Below the pieces are notes generated by a model. The model was given only the letters and a program-made list of their open reading frames with translations. It was not told the DNA's origin and did no database searches. From NCBI GenBank assembly GCA_022712315.1, contig JALAGS010000234.1, positions 1 to 64,000 of the forward strand: a stretch of 64,000 nucleotides of DNA. The letters run 5' to 3'. A program made the position numbers and the translations under genes. Positions 1 to 7,992 of the stretch are shown one piece after another. Source of the DNA: Sphingobacterium sp. Its GTDB lineage: Bacteria > Bacteroidota > Bacteroidia > Sphingobacteriales > Sphingobacteriaceae. Position 1 is the stretch's first letter, and each line of letters begins with the position of its first letter.

Positions 1-33
1 GCATCATTTATAATTAAACGATGCTTTTTTTGT

Positions 34-110
34 TGGCGGTCTGGACGGGACTCGAACCCGCGACCCCATGCGTGACAGGCATGTATTCTAACCAGCTGAA
101 CTACCAGACC
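34..110 (-). tRNA. tRNA-Asp (GTC), copy 1, with encoded CCA
   Basis: Read on the minus strand this is a complete cloverleaf. The acceptor arm GGTCTGG pairs with CCAGACC, the anticodon loop CTGTCAC gives anticodon GTC, and the T arm carries GGTTCGAGTCC. The mature tRNA is 37-110 with discriminator G at 37. Positions 34-36 then read CCA on the minus strand, so the 3' end is encoded in this copy. A second, nearly identical copy lies 60 bases upstream on the same strand, and both were probably made as one transcript. Confidence 0.95.
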
Positions 111-169
111 TAAAAATCTTAAAAACTTAATTTGTTAAAGAACTTGCGAGATTTCTCTCTCTTTTGAAG

Positions 170-243
170 CGGTCTGGACGGGACTCGAACCCGCGACCCC
201 ATGCGTGACAGGCATGTATTCTAACCAGCTGAACTACCAGACC
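170..243 (-). tRNA. tRNA-Asp (GTC), copy 2
   Basis: This has the same cloverleaf, anticodon and discriminator G as copy 1. The bases after the discriminator read CTTC rather than CCA on the minus strand, so CCA must be added after transcription. The spacer between the copies (111-169) is unrelated A/T-rich sequence, which points to a tandem duplication of the tRNA body only. Confidence 0.95.
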
Positions 244-316
244 TCAACCCTTCTCCTCAGAAGGTGTGCAAATATAGCGTTTGTTTACGTATCTGCAAAG
301 ATTTTTTGAAAAAAAA

Positions 317-1390
317 CTAGTCTACTTGACCTTCTTTCATCTTTTCTGCATTCTCCGCAAACTGCAATGCATCTATAATTCCTTGAATATCACCATCCAT
401 AATTGCCGGTAAGTTGTACATCGTCATTCCGATACGATGTTCAGTTACGCGACCTTGTGGGTAGTTATAGGTACGAATTTTCGCAGAACGGTCTCCAGTA
501 GATACCAATGTCTTTCTTTTTGCGGCGATGTCGCCGTTCTTTTTGTTCAGTTCAAGCTCGTAGAGTTTGTTACGCAACATCTCCATGGCTAACTCACGGT
601 TGGCTAATTGGGAGCGTTCTACCTGACAAACGACAACGATACCTGTCGGTTTATGTGTCAACTGTACTTTTGTTTCTACCTTGTTGACGTTCTGACCACC
701 GGCACCACCCGAACGGGATGTCTGTAACTCAATATCACCTGGATTGATTTCAACATCCACATCTTCGGCTTCAGGAAGAACAGCTACTGATGCAGCAGAT
801 GTATGCACGCGACCCTGTGTTTCGGTATCTGGAACACGTTGGACACGGTGCACACCAGATTCGTATTTCAACTGGCCATAAGCATCATCTCCAATAACTT
901 TTAGGATCACCTCTTTATAACCGCCAGAAGTTCCTTCGGTAACATCCATTACCTCGTTGCGCCAGCCTTTAGTTTCGAAATAGCGTGTATACATACGGTA
1001 AAGATCGCCTGCAAATAAGGCCGCTTCATCACCACCCGTACCACCACGGATCTCGATAATGGCATTTTTCGCATCTTCTGGATCCTTCGGAATCAGCATT
1101 AAACGTATCTCTTCTTCTTTTTCTTCTTTGGCCACATATAAGAGATCCAACTCTTCTTTGGCCATCTCACGAAGTTCCTGATCCTTCTCGTTCATGATGA
1201 TGTCCTTGTTGGTGTCAATATTGCTCACCATATTTCTGTAAATATGGTATTGGTCCACGATTTTGCCCAAATCTTTGTATTCTTTATTCAATTTGGCAAA
1301 ACGTTTCATATCTTGCATGGTATCAGGGTTGCTCAACTCAGCTTCCACTTCTTCCCATCTTTCCTTTATCGCTTGTAATTTATCTAACAT
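317..1390 (-). CDS. prfA: Peptide chain release factor 1
   Basis: Class I release factor that reads UAA and UAG in the ribosomal A site and triggers peptidyl-tRNA hydrolysis. The 357-residue length is typical. The GGQ hydrolysis motif is visible at about residues 231-233 in the context SGGAGGQNVNK. The codon-recognition tripeptide at 187-189 reads PDT in the context RVPDTETQGR. That fits the PxT pattern of RF1 and excludes RF2, which has SPF, although E. coli RF1 has PAT. The gene starts at ATG 1390. A TAnnTTTG-type promoter box lies about 55 bases upstream, so it seems to be transcribed separately from the gene at 1489-1818. The tRNA-Asp genes follow on the same strand. Confidence 0.97.
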   Translation of the reverse strand: MLDKLQAIKERWEEVEAELSNPDTMQDMKRFAKLNKEYKDLGKIVDQYHIYRNMVSNIDTNKDIIMNEKDQELREMAKEELDLLYVAKEEKEEEIRLMLIPKDPEDAKNAIIEIRGGTGGDEAALFAGDLYRMYTRYFETKGWRNEVMDVTEGTSGGYKEVILKVIGDDAYGQLKYESGVHRVQRVPDTETQGRVHTSAASVAVLPEAEDVDVEINPGDIELQTSRSGGAGGQNVNKVETKVQLTHKPTGIVVVCQVERSQLANRELAMEMLRNKLYELELNKKNGDIAAKRKTLVSTGDRSAKIRTYNYPQGRVTEHRIGMTMYNLPAIMDGDIQGIIDALQFAENAEKMKEGQVD

Positions 1391-1443
1391 ATATCAAAAA
1401 TGCTTCTTCTAGGAATGTATGACCTAGATTACTATTGAGTGTA

Positions 1444-1476
1444 CAAAAGTAAGGAAATTTTGTTGCTTTTAAACAA
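1444..1476 (-). promoter_or_regulatory. Putative Bacteroidota sigma promoter of prfA
   Basis: On the minus strand the -7 box TACTTTTG (1444-1451) matches the Bacteroidota consensus TAnnTTTG exactly. A TTG at 1474-1476 could be the -33 element, but the 22-base spacer is slightly longer than the usual 19-21. The box lies about 55 bases upstream of the prfA start codon. Confidence 0.5.
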
Positions 1477-1488
1477 CCTAGCCTGCTA

Positions 1489-1818
1489 TTAATGAGAGGA
1501 AACTGCTTTTAGTCCTATGATGGAAGCAATCAGCGTGAAAATAAAGAATATGCGCCAGAAATCTGCAGGCTCCTTAAAGAAGATGATCCCCATTAAAACA
1601 GTTCCCACTGCACCTATCCCCGTCCATACCGCATAGGCTGTACCTAAAGGAAGTGTCTGCGTTGCTTTGATCAACAAGCCCATACTTGCAAATTGGAAAA
1701 CCACAAAAGCACCGTACCAAAGCCATTGTCCGCTTCCGGTCGCATCTTTGGCTTTACCCAAACAGGTGGTGAAACCAATTTCGCATAATCCGCCCAATAT
1801 TAAAAATATCCAGTTCAT
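1489..1818 (-). CDS. Small multidrug resistance (SMR) family transporter, Gdx/SugE-like
   Basis: A 109-residue protein with four predicted membrane helices, the standard SMR size. The essential glutamate is E13 in helix 1. Helix 3 carries the stretch LPLGTAYAVWTGIGAVG, which resembles the guanidinium-exporting Gdx/SugE branch more than EmrE-type drug exporters (usually YAIWSG). The likely role is proton-coupled export of guanidinium or small quaternary amines, working as a dimer in the inner membrane; the substrate is inferred from the motif. There is no room for a guanidine riboswitch, since the gene lies 66 bases downstream of the Crp-like regulator and may share its transcript. Confidence 0.88.
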   Translation of the reverse strand: MNWIFLILGGLCEIGFTTCLGKAKDATGSGQWLWYGAFVVFQFASMGLLIKATQTLPLGTAYAVWTGIGAVGTVLMGIIFFKEPADFWRIFFIFTLIASIIGLKAVSSH

Positions 1819-1884
1819 CTCTTTTTAGATTTTTTGTTCAGGCACAAAGTTCCTGCTTTTCGCTGGTAATAATTTTTACAAATG

Positions 1885-2475
1885 TTAAAAATTTGTATGA
1901 ATATTTGCGCGAATTCGGCTGAGAGTAACTTGGCTGACACCAAGATAGGAGGCAATGTAACCCAGTTTGATCCGTTGGATATATTGGGGGTATTTTTGAA
2001 GTAATTCCGCATAGCGCTCCTGGGCGGTATTAAAGAGCTTTGACATGGTTCGTTGCTCGGCTTTGATGAATTCCAGCTCAGCCATCTTTCTTCCCCAGTT
2101 GGCAATGGCGATATCACTTTCATAGAGGTCAAAAAGTTGTTTTTGGTCTATTTGATAAACAACGCTATCCTCTAGTAGATCTATGTTCTCATAACCAGGC
2201 GTATTGTGGACATAGCTATTCATGGATATAAGTGTTCCTCCGGGTGAAACAAAATCCAGGGTAATTTGCCTATTGGGTGTCTCGTAATAAACGCGCGCTA
2301 ATCCAGAAGCCAGAAAATAGATGTCTTTTTGAATTTTGTCCTGTTCGATCAATATACTATTTCTTTTCGCTGTGATTTTCTTACTAATCTGCGCTAGTTT
2401 TGCCGTGCTTTCTGTCGGAAGAAAATGATAGCCATTTAGGCAATCGGATAAAGAAATTAGGATTTGCTCGCCCAT
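1885..2475 (-). CDS. Crp/Fnr-family transcriptional regulator
   Basis: A 196-residue protein with an N-terminal cyclic-nucleotide-binding-like jelly roll (about 20-120) and a C-terminal helix-turn-helix seen as KLGYIASYLGVSQVTLSRIR at the end. The phosphate-binding cassette of true cAMP receptors (the GE...RSA signature) is not visible, so it probably senses something else or nothing. This is the common Bacteroidota short Crp type. The start at 2475 overlaps the stop of lpxH by 19 bases, so the two are translationally linked. The SMR gene follows 66 bases downstream, so the regulator could control it. The target is unknown. Confidence 0.85.
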   Translation of the reverse strand: MGEQILISLSDCLNGYHFLPTESTAKLAQISKKITAKRNSILIEQDKIQKDIYFLASGLARVYYETPNRQITLDFVSPGGTLISMNSYVHNTPGYENIDLLEDSVVYQIDQKQLFDLYESDIAIANWGRKMAELEFIKAEQRTMSKLFNTAQERYAELLQKYPQYIQRIKLGYIASYLGVSQVTLSRIRANIHTNF

Positions 2476-3212
2476 TTTTCCAAATGTAAAGTTTCACCAT
2501 CCCACACCGCATACGTATGGTAGTTTATCCATTCGCCCAAATTGATGACACGGCTATTGGGGTTCAACGTAACATCGTAAGGAAGGTGTCTGTGGCCAAA
2601 TATATAGTAATCGTGATGTTTGCTGGCCTCAAGCTCCTTGGCATAGCCAATCAGCCATTCTTTGTCTTCGCCCAGAAACTTTTCGTCCTCGTTATTGGAA
2701 AGTCTACTATGTTTGGACCAGCGTGTAGCGATTCCAATACCTAGATTTGGATGTAATCGCGCAAATAACCATTGGCAGAGGCGGCTTCGAAATACTTTCT
2801 TTAGCAGTTTATATTTATAATCTCCCGAGCCCAGCCCGTCTCCGTGATGGACATAGAAATGCTTGCCGTTGAGCTGTAATTCCAGCTCATCGTCGATGAT
2901 CTGAACATTTAATTCCTTTTTGAGGTAATCAAACATCCACATGTCGTGGTTTCCTTTAAATAACGTGATGGGAATACCGAGATCGGCAATTTCGGCTAAT
3001 TTGCCAAGAAAGCGTATGTAGCCTTTGGGAACCACAGTCGCATACTCGAACCAAAAATCAAAAATATCGCCAACAAGGTAGAGCGCTTTTGCATCTATTT
3101 TTATCTGGTCTAGCCATTGAATAACGTGCAGTTCTCTTTCACGTGAGCGTTCCAAAGGATAGGATCCAAGATGGAAGTCGGAGGCAAAATAGATTTTTGT
3201 TCTTGTTGACAT
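2457..3212 (-). CDS. lpxH: UDP-2,3-diacylglucosamine diphosphatase (LpxH-type)
   Basis: Calcineurin-like metallophosphoesterase that hydrolyses UDP-2,3-diacylglucosamine to lipid X in lipid A synthesis, at the inner membrane surface. The metal-binding motifs appear in order: SDFHLG near the start, GDIFDFW, GNHD, HHGDGLG and FGHRH. I chose ATG 3212 (start MSTRTK). The longer open frame to 3260 would read through the terminator hairpin of the upstream aminopeptidase gene and adds a non-conserved stretch. The 3' end overlaps the regulator gene. Together with lptC elsewhere in the window it marks an LPS-making envelope. Confidence 0.92.
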   Translation of the reverse strand: MSTRTKIYFASDFHLGSYPLERSRERELHVIQWLDQIKIDAKALYLVGDIFDFWFEYATVVPKGYIRFLGKLAEIADLGIPITLFKGNHDMWMFDYLKKELNVQIIDDELELQLNGKHFYVHHGDGLGSGDYKYKLLKKVFRSRLCQWLFARLHPNLGIGIATRWSKHSRLSNNEDEKFLGEDKEWLIGYAKELEASKHHDYYIFGHRHLPYDVTLNPNSRVINLGEWINYHTYAVWDGETLHLEKWASKS

Positions 3213-3223
3213 GTGCCCAAAAC

Positions 3224-3259
3224 TAAAAAAAATGGAGGCGAATACAAAATTCGCCTCCA
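3224..3259 (-). terminator. Rho-independent terminator of the M1 aminopeptidase gene
   Basis: An 11-bp perfect stem (TGGAGGCGAAT at 3233-3243 with its complement at 3249-3259) and a 5-base loop. On the minus strand it is followed by a run of eight T. It lies 12 bases after the stop of the aminopeptidase gene and just upstream of the lpxH start. Confidence 0.93.
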
Positions 3260-3271
3260 CAATATATTTTG

Positions 3272-5440
3272 CTATGATTTAGACAATTCGGTGATCAGTG
3301 CCTTTAGATAGTCCGTAGCATCGGGATCAATTCGCTTGAGGGACTGTTGAAGCTGATCAGGGTAGCTCTCTTTGATCGCCATGATCGAACTTGCTATAAC
3401 CAGATAAGATTTGTCGTTTACCCCATTTAAAACGATATTTTTATACTTTTTGTCCTTTGTTTTTCCTAGCTTTTGAATGGCAGAAGCCCGTATAACGGAA
3501 GCCTCCGATTTCTCCGCAAGTGCCAAGATGGTTTTTTCTGTTGATTTACGCACGGTAGGATTACTAAGGTCAACTCCTTGAATTGCTGTTGCAGTAAGGT
3601 CCGCATCGGTATCGGCCAATGCTTTTTTTAAGATTTGCTGGCTGATGGTATTTGTCGGATTTTTTGAGGCGTAGGCAATCGCACCGACGCGGTTGGCAAA
3701 TGAAGGTGCATGCTCATATTGATACAGATAGTCGGCATCTGATTTATCGATAAGGATTTGGCCAACGAGTGTTTTTTCGGGATCGATATCAATAAATTCG
3801 ACAGCAGCAGGTAAGGGAATCATAAATTGGGCATTGCGCTTGTTGAGCTGAAAAGTCTGTCTGATCTTACCATTTTTTGTATAGACATCAACAACCAAAG
3901 GAACCTGGAATGTCTGTACCGTAGAGTCCTGCACTTGGTTTACATTGAGCAATAAACTATTTTCAGCATTTCTTGTTGTGATCTTTAAAATGGGGTGTCC
4001 GCCCTGATAATACCATTGATTAAAATAGGGGGCCCAGTCTTTCCCGGTTACTTCCTCCATCGCTAGGCGCAGCTGCTGCGGTTCACCCGTTTTGAAAGAA
4101 TTCTCCGTCAGGTATTTTTTCAAAGATTGATAGAAAGCTTCGTCACCCATTTGCTCTTTTAGGGCATAGAGAATCAAGGATCCTTTGGCGTAGCTGATAT
4201 TATCAAACATATCTTCCTTATCGTGATAATAATAACGGGCTAAGGTAGGGCTCTTACCATTTTTGGTAGATTTTAAGTAAGATTGAAGCTTTTCAAATCT
4301 TGATTTATCACCACGATCTTTACCGCCATCGTGTTCGCGCCAGATAACCTCCCCAAAAGTGGCAAAAGATTCGTTCATGGTTAAATTAGACCAGGACTCG
4401 GCAGTAACCAAATCACCAAACCACTGGTGAAACAGCTCATGGGCTATTGTACCCTCCTGGTTATCATCCAGCAATTCGCGTTTTGTTTTCTGTACATGTT
4501 CACCATGTAAAGTTGCACTGGTGTTTTCCATAGCCCCAGATACATAATCGCGACATACGATCTGCGCATATTTATTCCAAGGGTAGGGTACACCTAAGGT
4601 TTTACTGTAAAAGTCCATCATGGCCGGTGTCTTACCGAAAATGTCTTTTGCATAAGGTGCATATTTCGGTTCCAGGTAATAATCAACCGGAATATTGTTG
4701 TACTTGTCCTGATAGATTTTAAAATCGCCAACGGCCATCATGAATAGGTAGGGAGCATGGGGCAGATCCATTTTCCAGGTATCTGTGCGCGTACCGTCAT
4801 TATTTTTGTGCTGACTGCTCAGTACGCCATTCGATAGACTGACATAGTTGTCGAGTACCGTCATGGAGATTTCTGCGGTGGTTTTCTGATTGGGACGATC
4901 TATCGTTGGGAACCAAGCCGACGAGGCCTCTGTTTCGCCTTGCGTCCATATCTGCCGTGGTTTGTTTGGCGTACGTTCATCTGGATTGATAAAATAAAGC
5001 CCCTTTGCATCGTTGATTGCTGCGCTGCCCTGCGCCTTCAATAAATTGGGTTTTGCGGTATAATCGAGGTATACGGTATACTTCTCAGTTGAAAGATAAT
5101 TGCGGTCCAGCTTGATCAAAAGAGAATGATCGTCATAGCTGTATTTCAAGGGGATCATCTGTTCCCCATTGACCAAAGATACCTGTTTGATATCCATACC
5201 TTTTGCATCCAGGCGCAGGGAGTCTGTGGGGTAGAAATGGGGTTGTAAAGTGACCCATTCTTTGCCATTCAGAAATTGGTTTGTATAGTCAAAACGTACA
5301 TCAAGTTTGGTATGGACAAGATTATTGATCTTAGTAGGGGTAGCTCGATATTGCTGATCTATAGGGAGTTGTTGGGCTTCGCTTATTCCAATATGAAGAA
5401 TGGAAATGGACAAAGTGAGGTATACGACTTTTTTGAACAT
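3272..5440 (-). CDS. Exported M1-family zinc aminopeptidase
   Basis: A 722-residue gluzincin peptidase that removes N-terminal amino acids from peptides. Residues 1-22 form a signal peptide ending near SEAQQ, so the enzyme acts in the periplasm or outside the cell. The exopeptidase motif GAMEN and the zinc site HELFHQWFGD, with the third ligand glutamate in NES 18 residues on, are all present. The C-terminal third looks like helical HEAT-type repeats. It is monocistronic: a strong terminator follows the stop, and the S9A peptidase gene is divergent. It probably takes part in peptide scavenging with its neighbours at 5.8 and 10.6 kb. Confidence 0.95.
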   Translation of the reverse strand: MFKKVVYLTLSISILHIGISEAQQLPIDQQYRATPTKINNLVHTKLDVRFDYTNQFLNGKEWVTLQPHFYPTDSLRLDAKGMDIKQVSLVNGEQMIPLKYSYDDHSLLIKLDRNYLSTEKYTVYLDYTAKPNLLKAQGSAAINDAKGLYFINPDERTPNKPRQIWTQGETEASSAWFPTIDRPNQKTTAEISMTVLDNYVSLSNGVLSSQHKNNDGTRTDTWKMDLPHAPYLFMMAVGDFKIYQDKYNNIPVDYYLEPKYAPYAKDIFGKTPAMMDFYSKTLGVPYPWNKYAQIVCRDYVSGAMENTSATLHGEHVQKTKRELLDDNQEGTIAHELFHQWFGDLVTAESWSNLTMNESFATFGEVIWREHDGGKDRGDKSRFEKLQSYLKSTKNGKSPTLARYYYHDKEDMFDNISYAKGSLILYALKEQMGDEAFYQSLKKYLTENSFKTGEPQQLRLAMEEVTGKDWAPYFNQWYYQGGHPILKITTRNAENSLLLNVNQVQDSTVQTFQVPLVVDVYTKNGKIRQTFQLNKRNAQFMIPLPAAVEFIDIDPEKTLVGQILIDKSDADYLYQYEHAPSFANRVGAIAYASKNPTNTISQQILKKALADTDADLTATAIQGVDLSNPTVRKSTEKTILALAEKSEASVIRASAIQKLGKTKDKKYKNIVLNGVNDKSYLVIASSIMAIKESYPDQLQQSLKRIDPDATDYLKALITELSKS

Positions 5441-5761
5441 GGTTATAGTATTTTCAAGATTTGAATAAATCTAAAAAAATTTCGCTTGCTATAAAAATAT
5501 GCTGCGCAGAAATGTGGTCAATGCTGCTCTTAGCGGTGAACCTTATGTTTACTTATTTGCTTTTATGCCGTTGGTTTGGTTGCCGATGTAAGGACAAGCG
5601 GAGAGTAATGAATCTGAACGTTTAGTTATTAATTCGGGAAGATAAAAAACTACCTGAGGTAGGGATGAGGTCGATAAATTTGTTTATATTCAACTCAAAT
5701 TGAATTTTCAGATGCTAAGTAAATAAAACTTAGCTGGGTTGAAACAAGTAGACGATTTTTT
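5441..5761. other. Divergent intergenic region (321 bases)
   Basis: This region separates the divergent M1 and S9A peptidase genes and must hold both promoters. I see a TAnnTTTG box for the rightward gene and a 13-base palindrome, CTACCTGAGGTAG, at 5650-5662, just upstream of that box where a repressor could bind. No RNA gene or small coding region is convincing. Confidence 0.5.
5675..5682 (+). promoter_or_regulatory. Putative -7 promoter box of the S9A peptidase gene
   Basis: TAAATTTG matches the Bacteroidota -7 consensus TAnnTTTG exactly, 80 bases upstream of the start codon. No good TTTG -33 element lies 19-21 bases upstream; that place is taken by the palindrome at 5650-5662. The promoter may therefore depend on an activator, or the match may be chance. 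Confidence 0.4.
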
Positions 5762-7885
5762 ATGATAAACAAAAATTTTGGTCTTATCCTTATGATGATA
5801 GGTATGGCAGGTACGGCGACAACTGGTTATGGACAACAGTTAACATATCCAACGACAAACAAGGGGACTGTCGTAGATGAATTTTGGGGTGAAAAGGTTG
5901 CCGATCCTTATCGCTGGTTGGAAGATGATCGATCAGCTGAGACAAAAAGTTGGGTGCAAGCTGAAAATAAGGTCACATTTGATTATTTGAATGCAATTCC
6001 ATTCCGGGCAAAATTGAAGGATCAATTAACTGAAATATGGAATTATGAAAAGATAGGGACACCATTTAAAGAGGGGGCATACACCTATTTTTTTAAGAAT
6101 AACGGCTTACAGCAACATGCGGTACTTTATCGTAAACTAGGAGAGAAGGGCACTGAAGAAGTTTTCTTGGATCCAAATACATTCTCAAAAGACGGATCGA
6201 CTTCATTGGCAGACGTTTCGTTTTCAAAAGATGGAAGCTTGGTAGCCTATTCTATTTCTGAAGGGGGATCGGACTGGCGGAAAGTCATTGTACTGAATGC
6301 CAAAGATAAGTCTCCGGTAGGCGAAACGTTGGTTGATGTCAAGTTTTCTGGCATCGCATGGAAAGGCAACGACGGTTTTTATTACTCGAGTTACGATAAA
6401 CCAAAAGGATCTGAACTTTCAGAAAAAACAGACCAGCATAAATTATACTACCATAAACTTAAAACAGCACAGTCTACGGACAAATTAATTTTTGGTGGTC
6501 CTGCAACGCCAAGACGTTACGTAGGGGCTTCATTAACGGACGATCAACGATACTTGATTATCTCTGCTGCAAATACAACAACAGGAAATGAGCTTTATTA
6601 TCAGGATCTTCATCAGCCAAATAGCAAAATTGTTTGTCTGCAAGATCATTTTGATGCCAACACGAATGTTGTTGACAATATTGGAGATAGTTTCTTATTA
6701 GAGACAAATTACAAGGCTGCCAACAACCGATTGGTTAAAGTAGATTTGAAAAATCCTGCGAAAGAGCACTGGAAGGATGTTATTCCGGAGACCGAGAATG
6801 TTCTTTCCATCAGTACTGGCGGGGGGTATCTTTTTGCAAACTATTTAAAGGAGGCCGTTTCTGTGGTTATTCAATACGATTATACGGGTAAAAAGATTCG
6901 ACAGATAGAATTGCCGGGGGTAGGTACAGCGAGCGGTTTCTCGGGTAAGAAAAAGGAAAAAGAAATCTATTTTGGGTTCTCAAATTACATTACACCTTCT
7001 TCAAGTTATAAATTTGACGTGGCTTCGGGGCAATCTACGTTATATATCAAGCCAAAGGTCAAATTTGACACGGATCAATATGAATCGAAACAAGTTTTTT
7101 ATACGTCCAAAGATGGTACAAAAGTACCGATGATTATCACGTATAAAAAGGGGATTGAATTGAACGGGAAAAACCCGACCATTGTGTATGGTTATGGCGG
7201 CTTTAATATCAGCCTGACACCTGCCTTTAGTACTTCGGTGGCGGTATGGTTAGCGAATGGCGGTGTGTATGCAGTTCCCAATTTGCGTGGGGGTGGTGAA
7301 TATGGTCAGAAATGGCATGATGGCGGAAGGCAGTTCAACAAGTTGAATGTGTTTAACGATTTCATTGCGGCAGCACATTACCTTCAGGAGAATGGTTATA
7401 CATCACCGGCATATACGGCATTATCAGGAGGTTCTAATGGTGGCTTGTTGGTTGGAGCAACAATGACAATAGATCCCAAAGTTGCAAAGGTTGCTCTTCC
7501 GGAGGTTGGTGTTTTAGACATGTTGCGTTACCATACCTTCACTGCTGGTGCAGGCTGGTCCTATGATTACGGTACGGTCAATGATAGTAAAGAGATGTTT
7601 GATTACTTAAAAGCCTATTCTCCAGTGCATAATGTAAAAACAGGTGTTTGTTACCCTGCCACGATGGTGTTTACGGGCGATCATGATGACCGTGTGGTAC
7701 CAGCGCATTCCTATAAGTTTGCTTCCGAGCTGCAGGCAAAACAAGCTTGTGATAACCCTGTATTGATCCGTATTGAGACAAAAGCCGGTCATGGCGCTGG
7801 TAGGTCTACAGAAGTTCTGATTAATAGTACGGTTGATAAATACGCGTTTGCCCTTTGGAATATGGGTATTAAGGAATTAAAATAG
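5762..7885 (+). CDS. Prolyl oligopeptidase family serine peptidase (S9A)
   Basis: A 707-residue peptidase that cuts after proline in short peptides. It has a signal peptide (residues 1-24, ending near GYGQQ), an N-terminal beta-propeller (about 75-430) that limits substrate size, and a C-terminal alpha/beta-hydrolase domain. The catalytic triad is readable: S558 in GGSNGG, D642 in GDHDDRVVP with the substrate-binding arginine at 644, and H677 in AGHGAG. The size matches the family. The gene is alone, with a bidirectional terminator downstream, and is divergent from the M1 aminopeptidase gene. Confidence 0.96.
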   Translation: MINKNFGLILMMIGMAGTATTGYGQQLTYPTTNKGTVVDEFWGEKVADPYRWLEDDRSAETKSWVQAENKVTFDYLNAIPFRAKLKDQLTEIWNYEKIGTPFKEGAYTYFFKNNGLQQHAVLYRKLGEKGTEEVFLDPNTFSKDGSTSLADVSFSKDGSLVAYSISEGGSDWRKVIVLNAKDKSPVGETLVDVKFSGIAWKGNDGFYYSSYDKPKGSELSEKTDQHKLYYHKLKTAQSTDKLIFGGPATPRRYVGASLTDDQRYLIISAANTTTGNELYYQDLHQPNSKIVCLQDHFDANTNVVDNIGDSFLLETNYKAANNRLVKVDLKNPAKEHWKDVIPETENVLSISTGGGYLFANYLKEAVSVVIQYDYTGKKIRQIELPGVGTASGFSGKKKEKEIYFGFSNYITPSSSYKFDVASGQSTLYIKPKVKFDTDQYESKQVFYTSKDGTKVPMIITYKKGIELNGKNPTIVYGYGGFNISLTPAFSTSVAVWLANGGVYAVPNLRGGGEYGQKWHDGGRQFNKLNVFNDFIAAAHYLQENGYTSPAYTALSGGSNGGLLVGATMTIDPKVAKVALPEVGVLDMLRYHTFTAGAGWSYDYGTVNDSKEMFDYLKAYSPVHNVKTGVCYPATMVFTGDHDDRVVPAHSYKFASELQAKQACDNPVLIRIETKAGHGAGRSTEVLINSTVDKYAFALWNMGIKELK

Positions 7886-7931
7886 GTAGATTGCTTGTAA
7901 CCTTAGAAAAGGCTTTCGGTAGTGCACTATA

Positions 7932-7967
7932 AAAAATCCCCGATCAATAAGTTGATCGGGGATTTTT
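7932..7967. terminator. Bidirectional terminator between convergent genes
   Basis: A 16-bp perfect stem (7932-7947 with 7952-7967) and a 4-base TAAG loop. The stem ends in AAAAA/TTTTT, so both strands end in a T run. It serves the S9A peptidase gene on the plus strand and the thioredoxin-TPR gene on the minus strand. Confidence 0.93.
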
Positions 7968-7992
7968 ATGTATTGACGAAAAGAAGATTTTC

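Noticed and set aside
187..189. PDT instead of PAT in the release factor at residues 187-189 as a sign of changed codon reading
   Set aside because: The pattern still fits PxT of RF1, the flanks are fully conserved, and variation at the middle place is tolerated in the family. The numbers given here are residue numbers.
1819..1884. A guanidine riboswitch before the SMR gene
   Set aside because: Only 66 bases are available and no conserved riboswitch core is visible.
3213..3260. A 16-residue N-terminal extension of lpxH
   Set aside because: It would translate through the terminator stem of the preceding gene, and the conserved start is at 3212.
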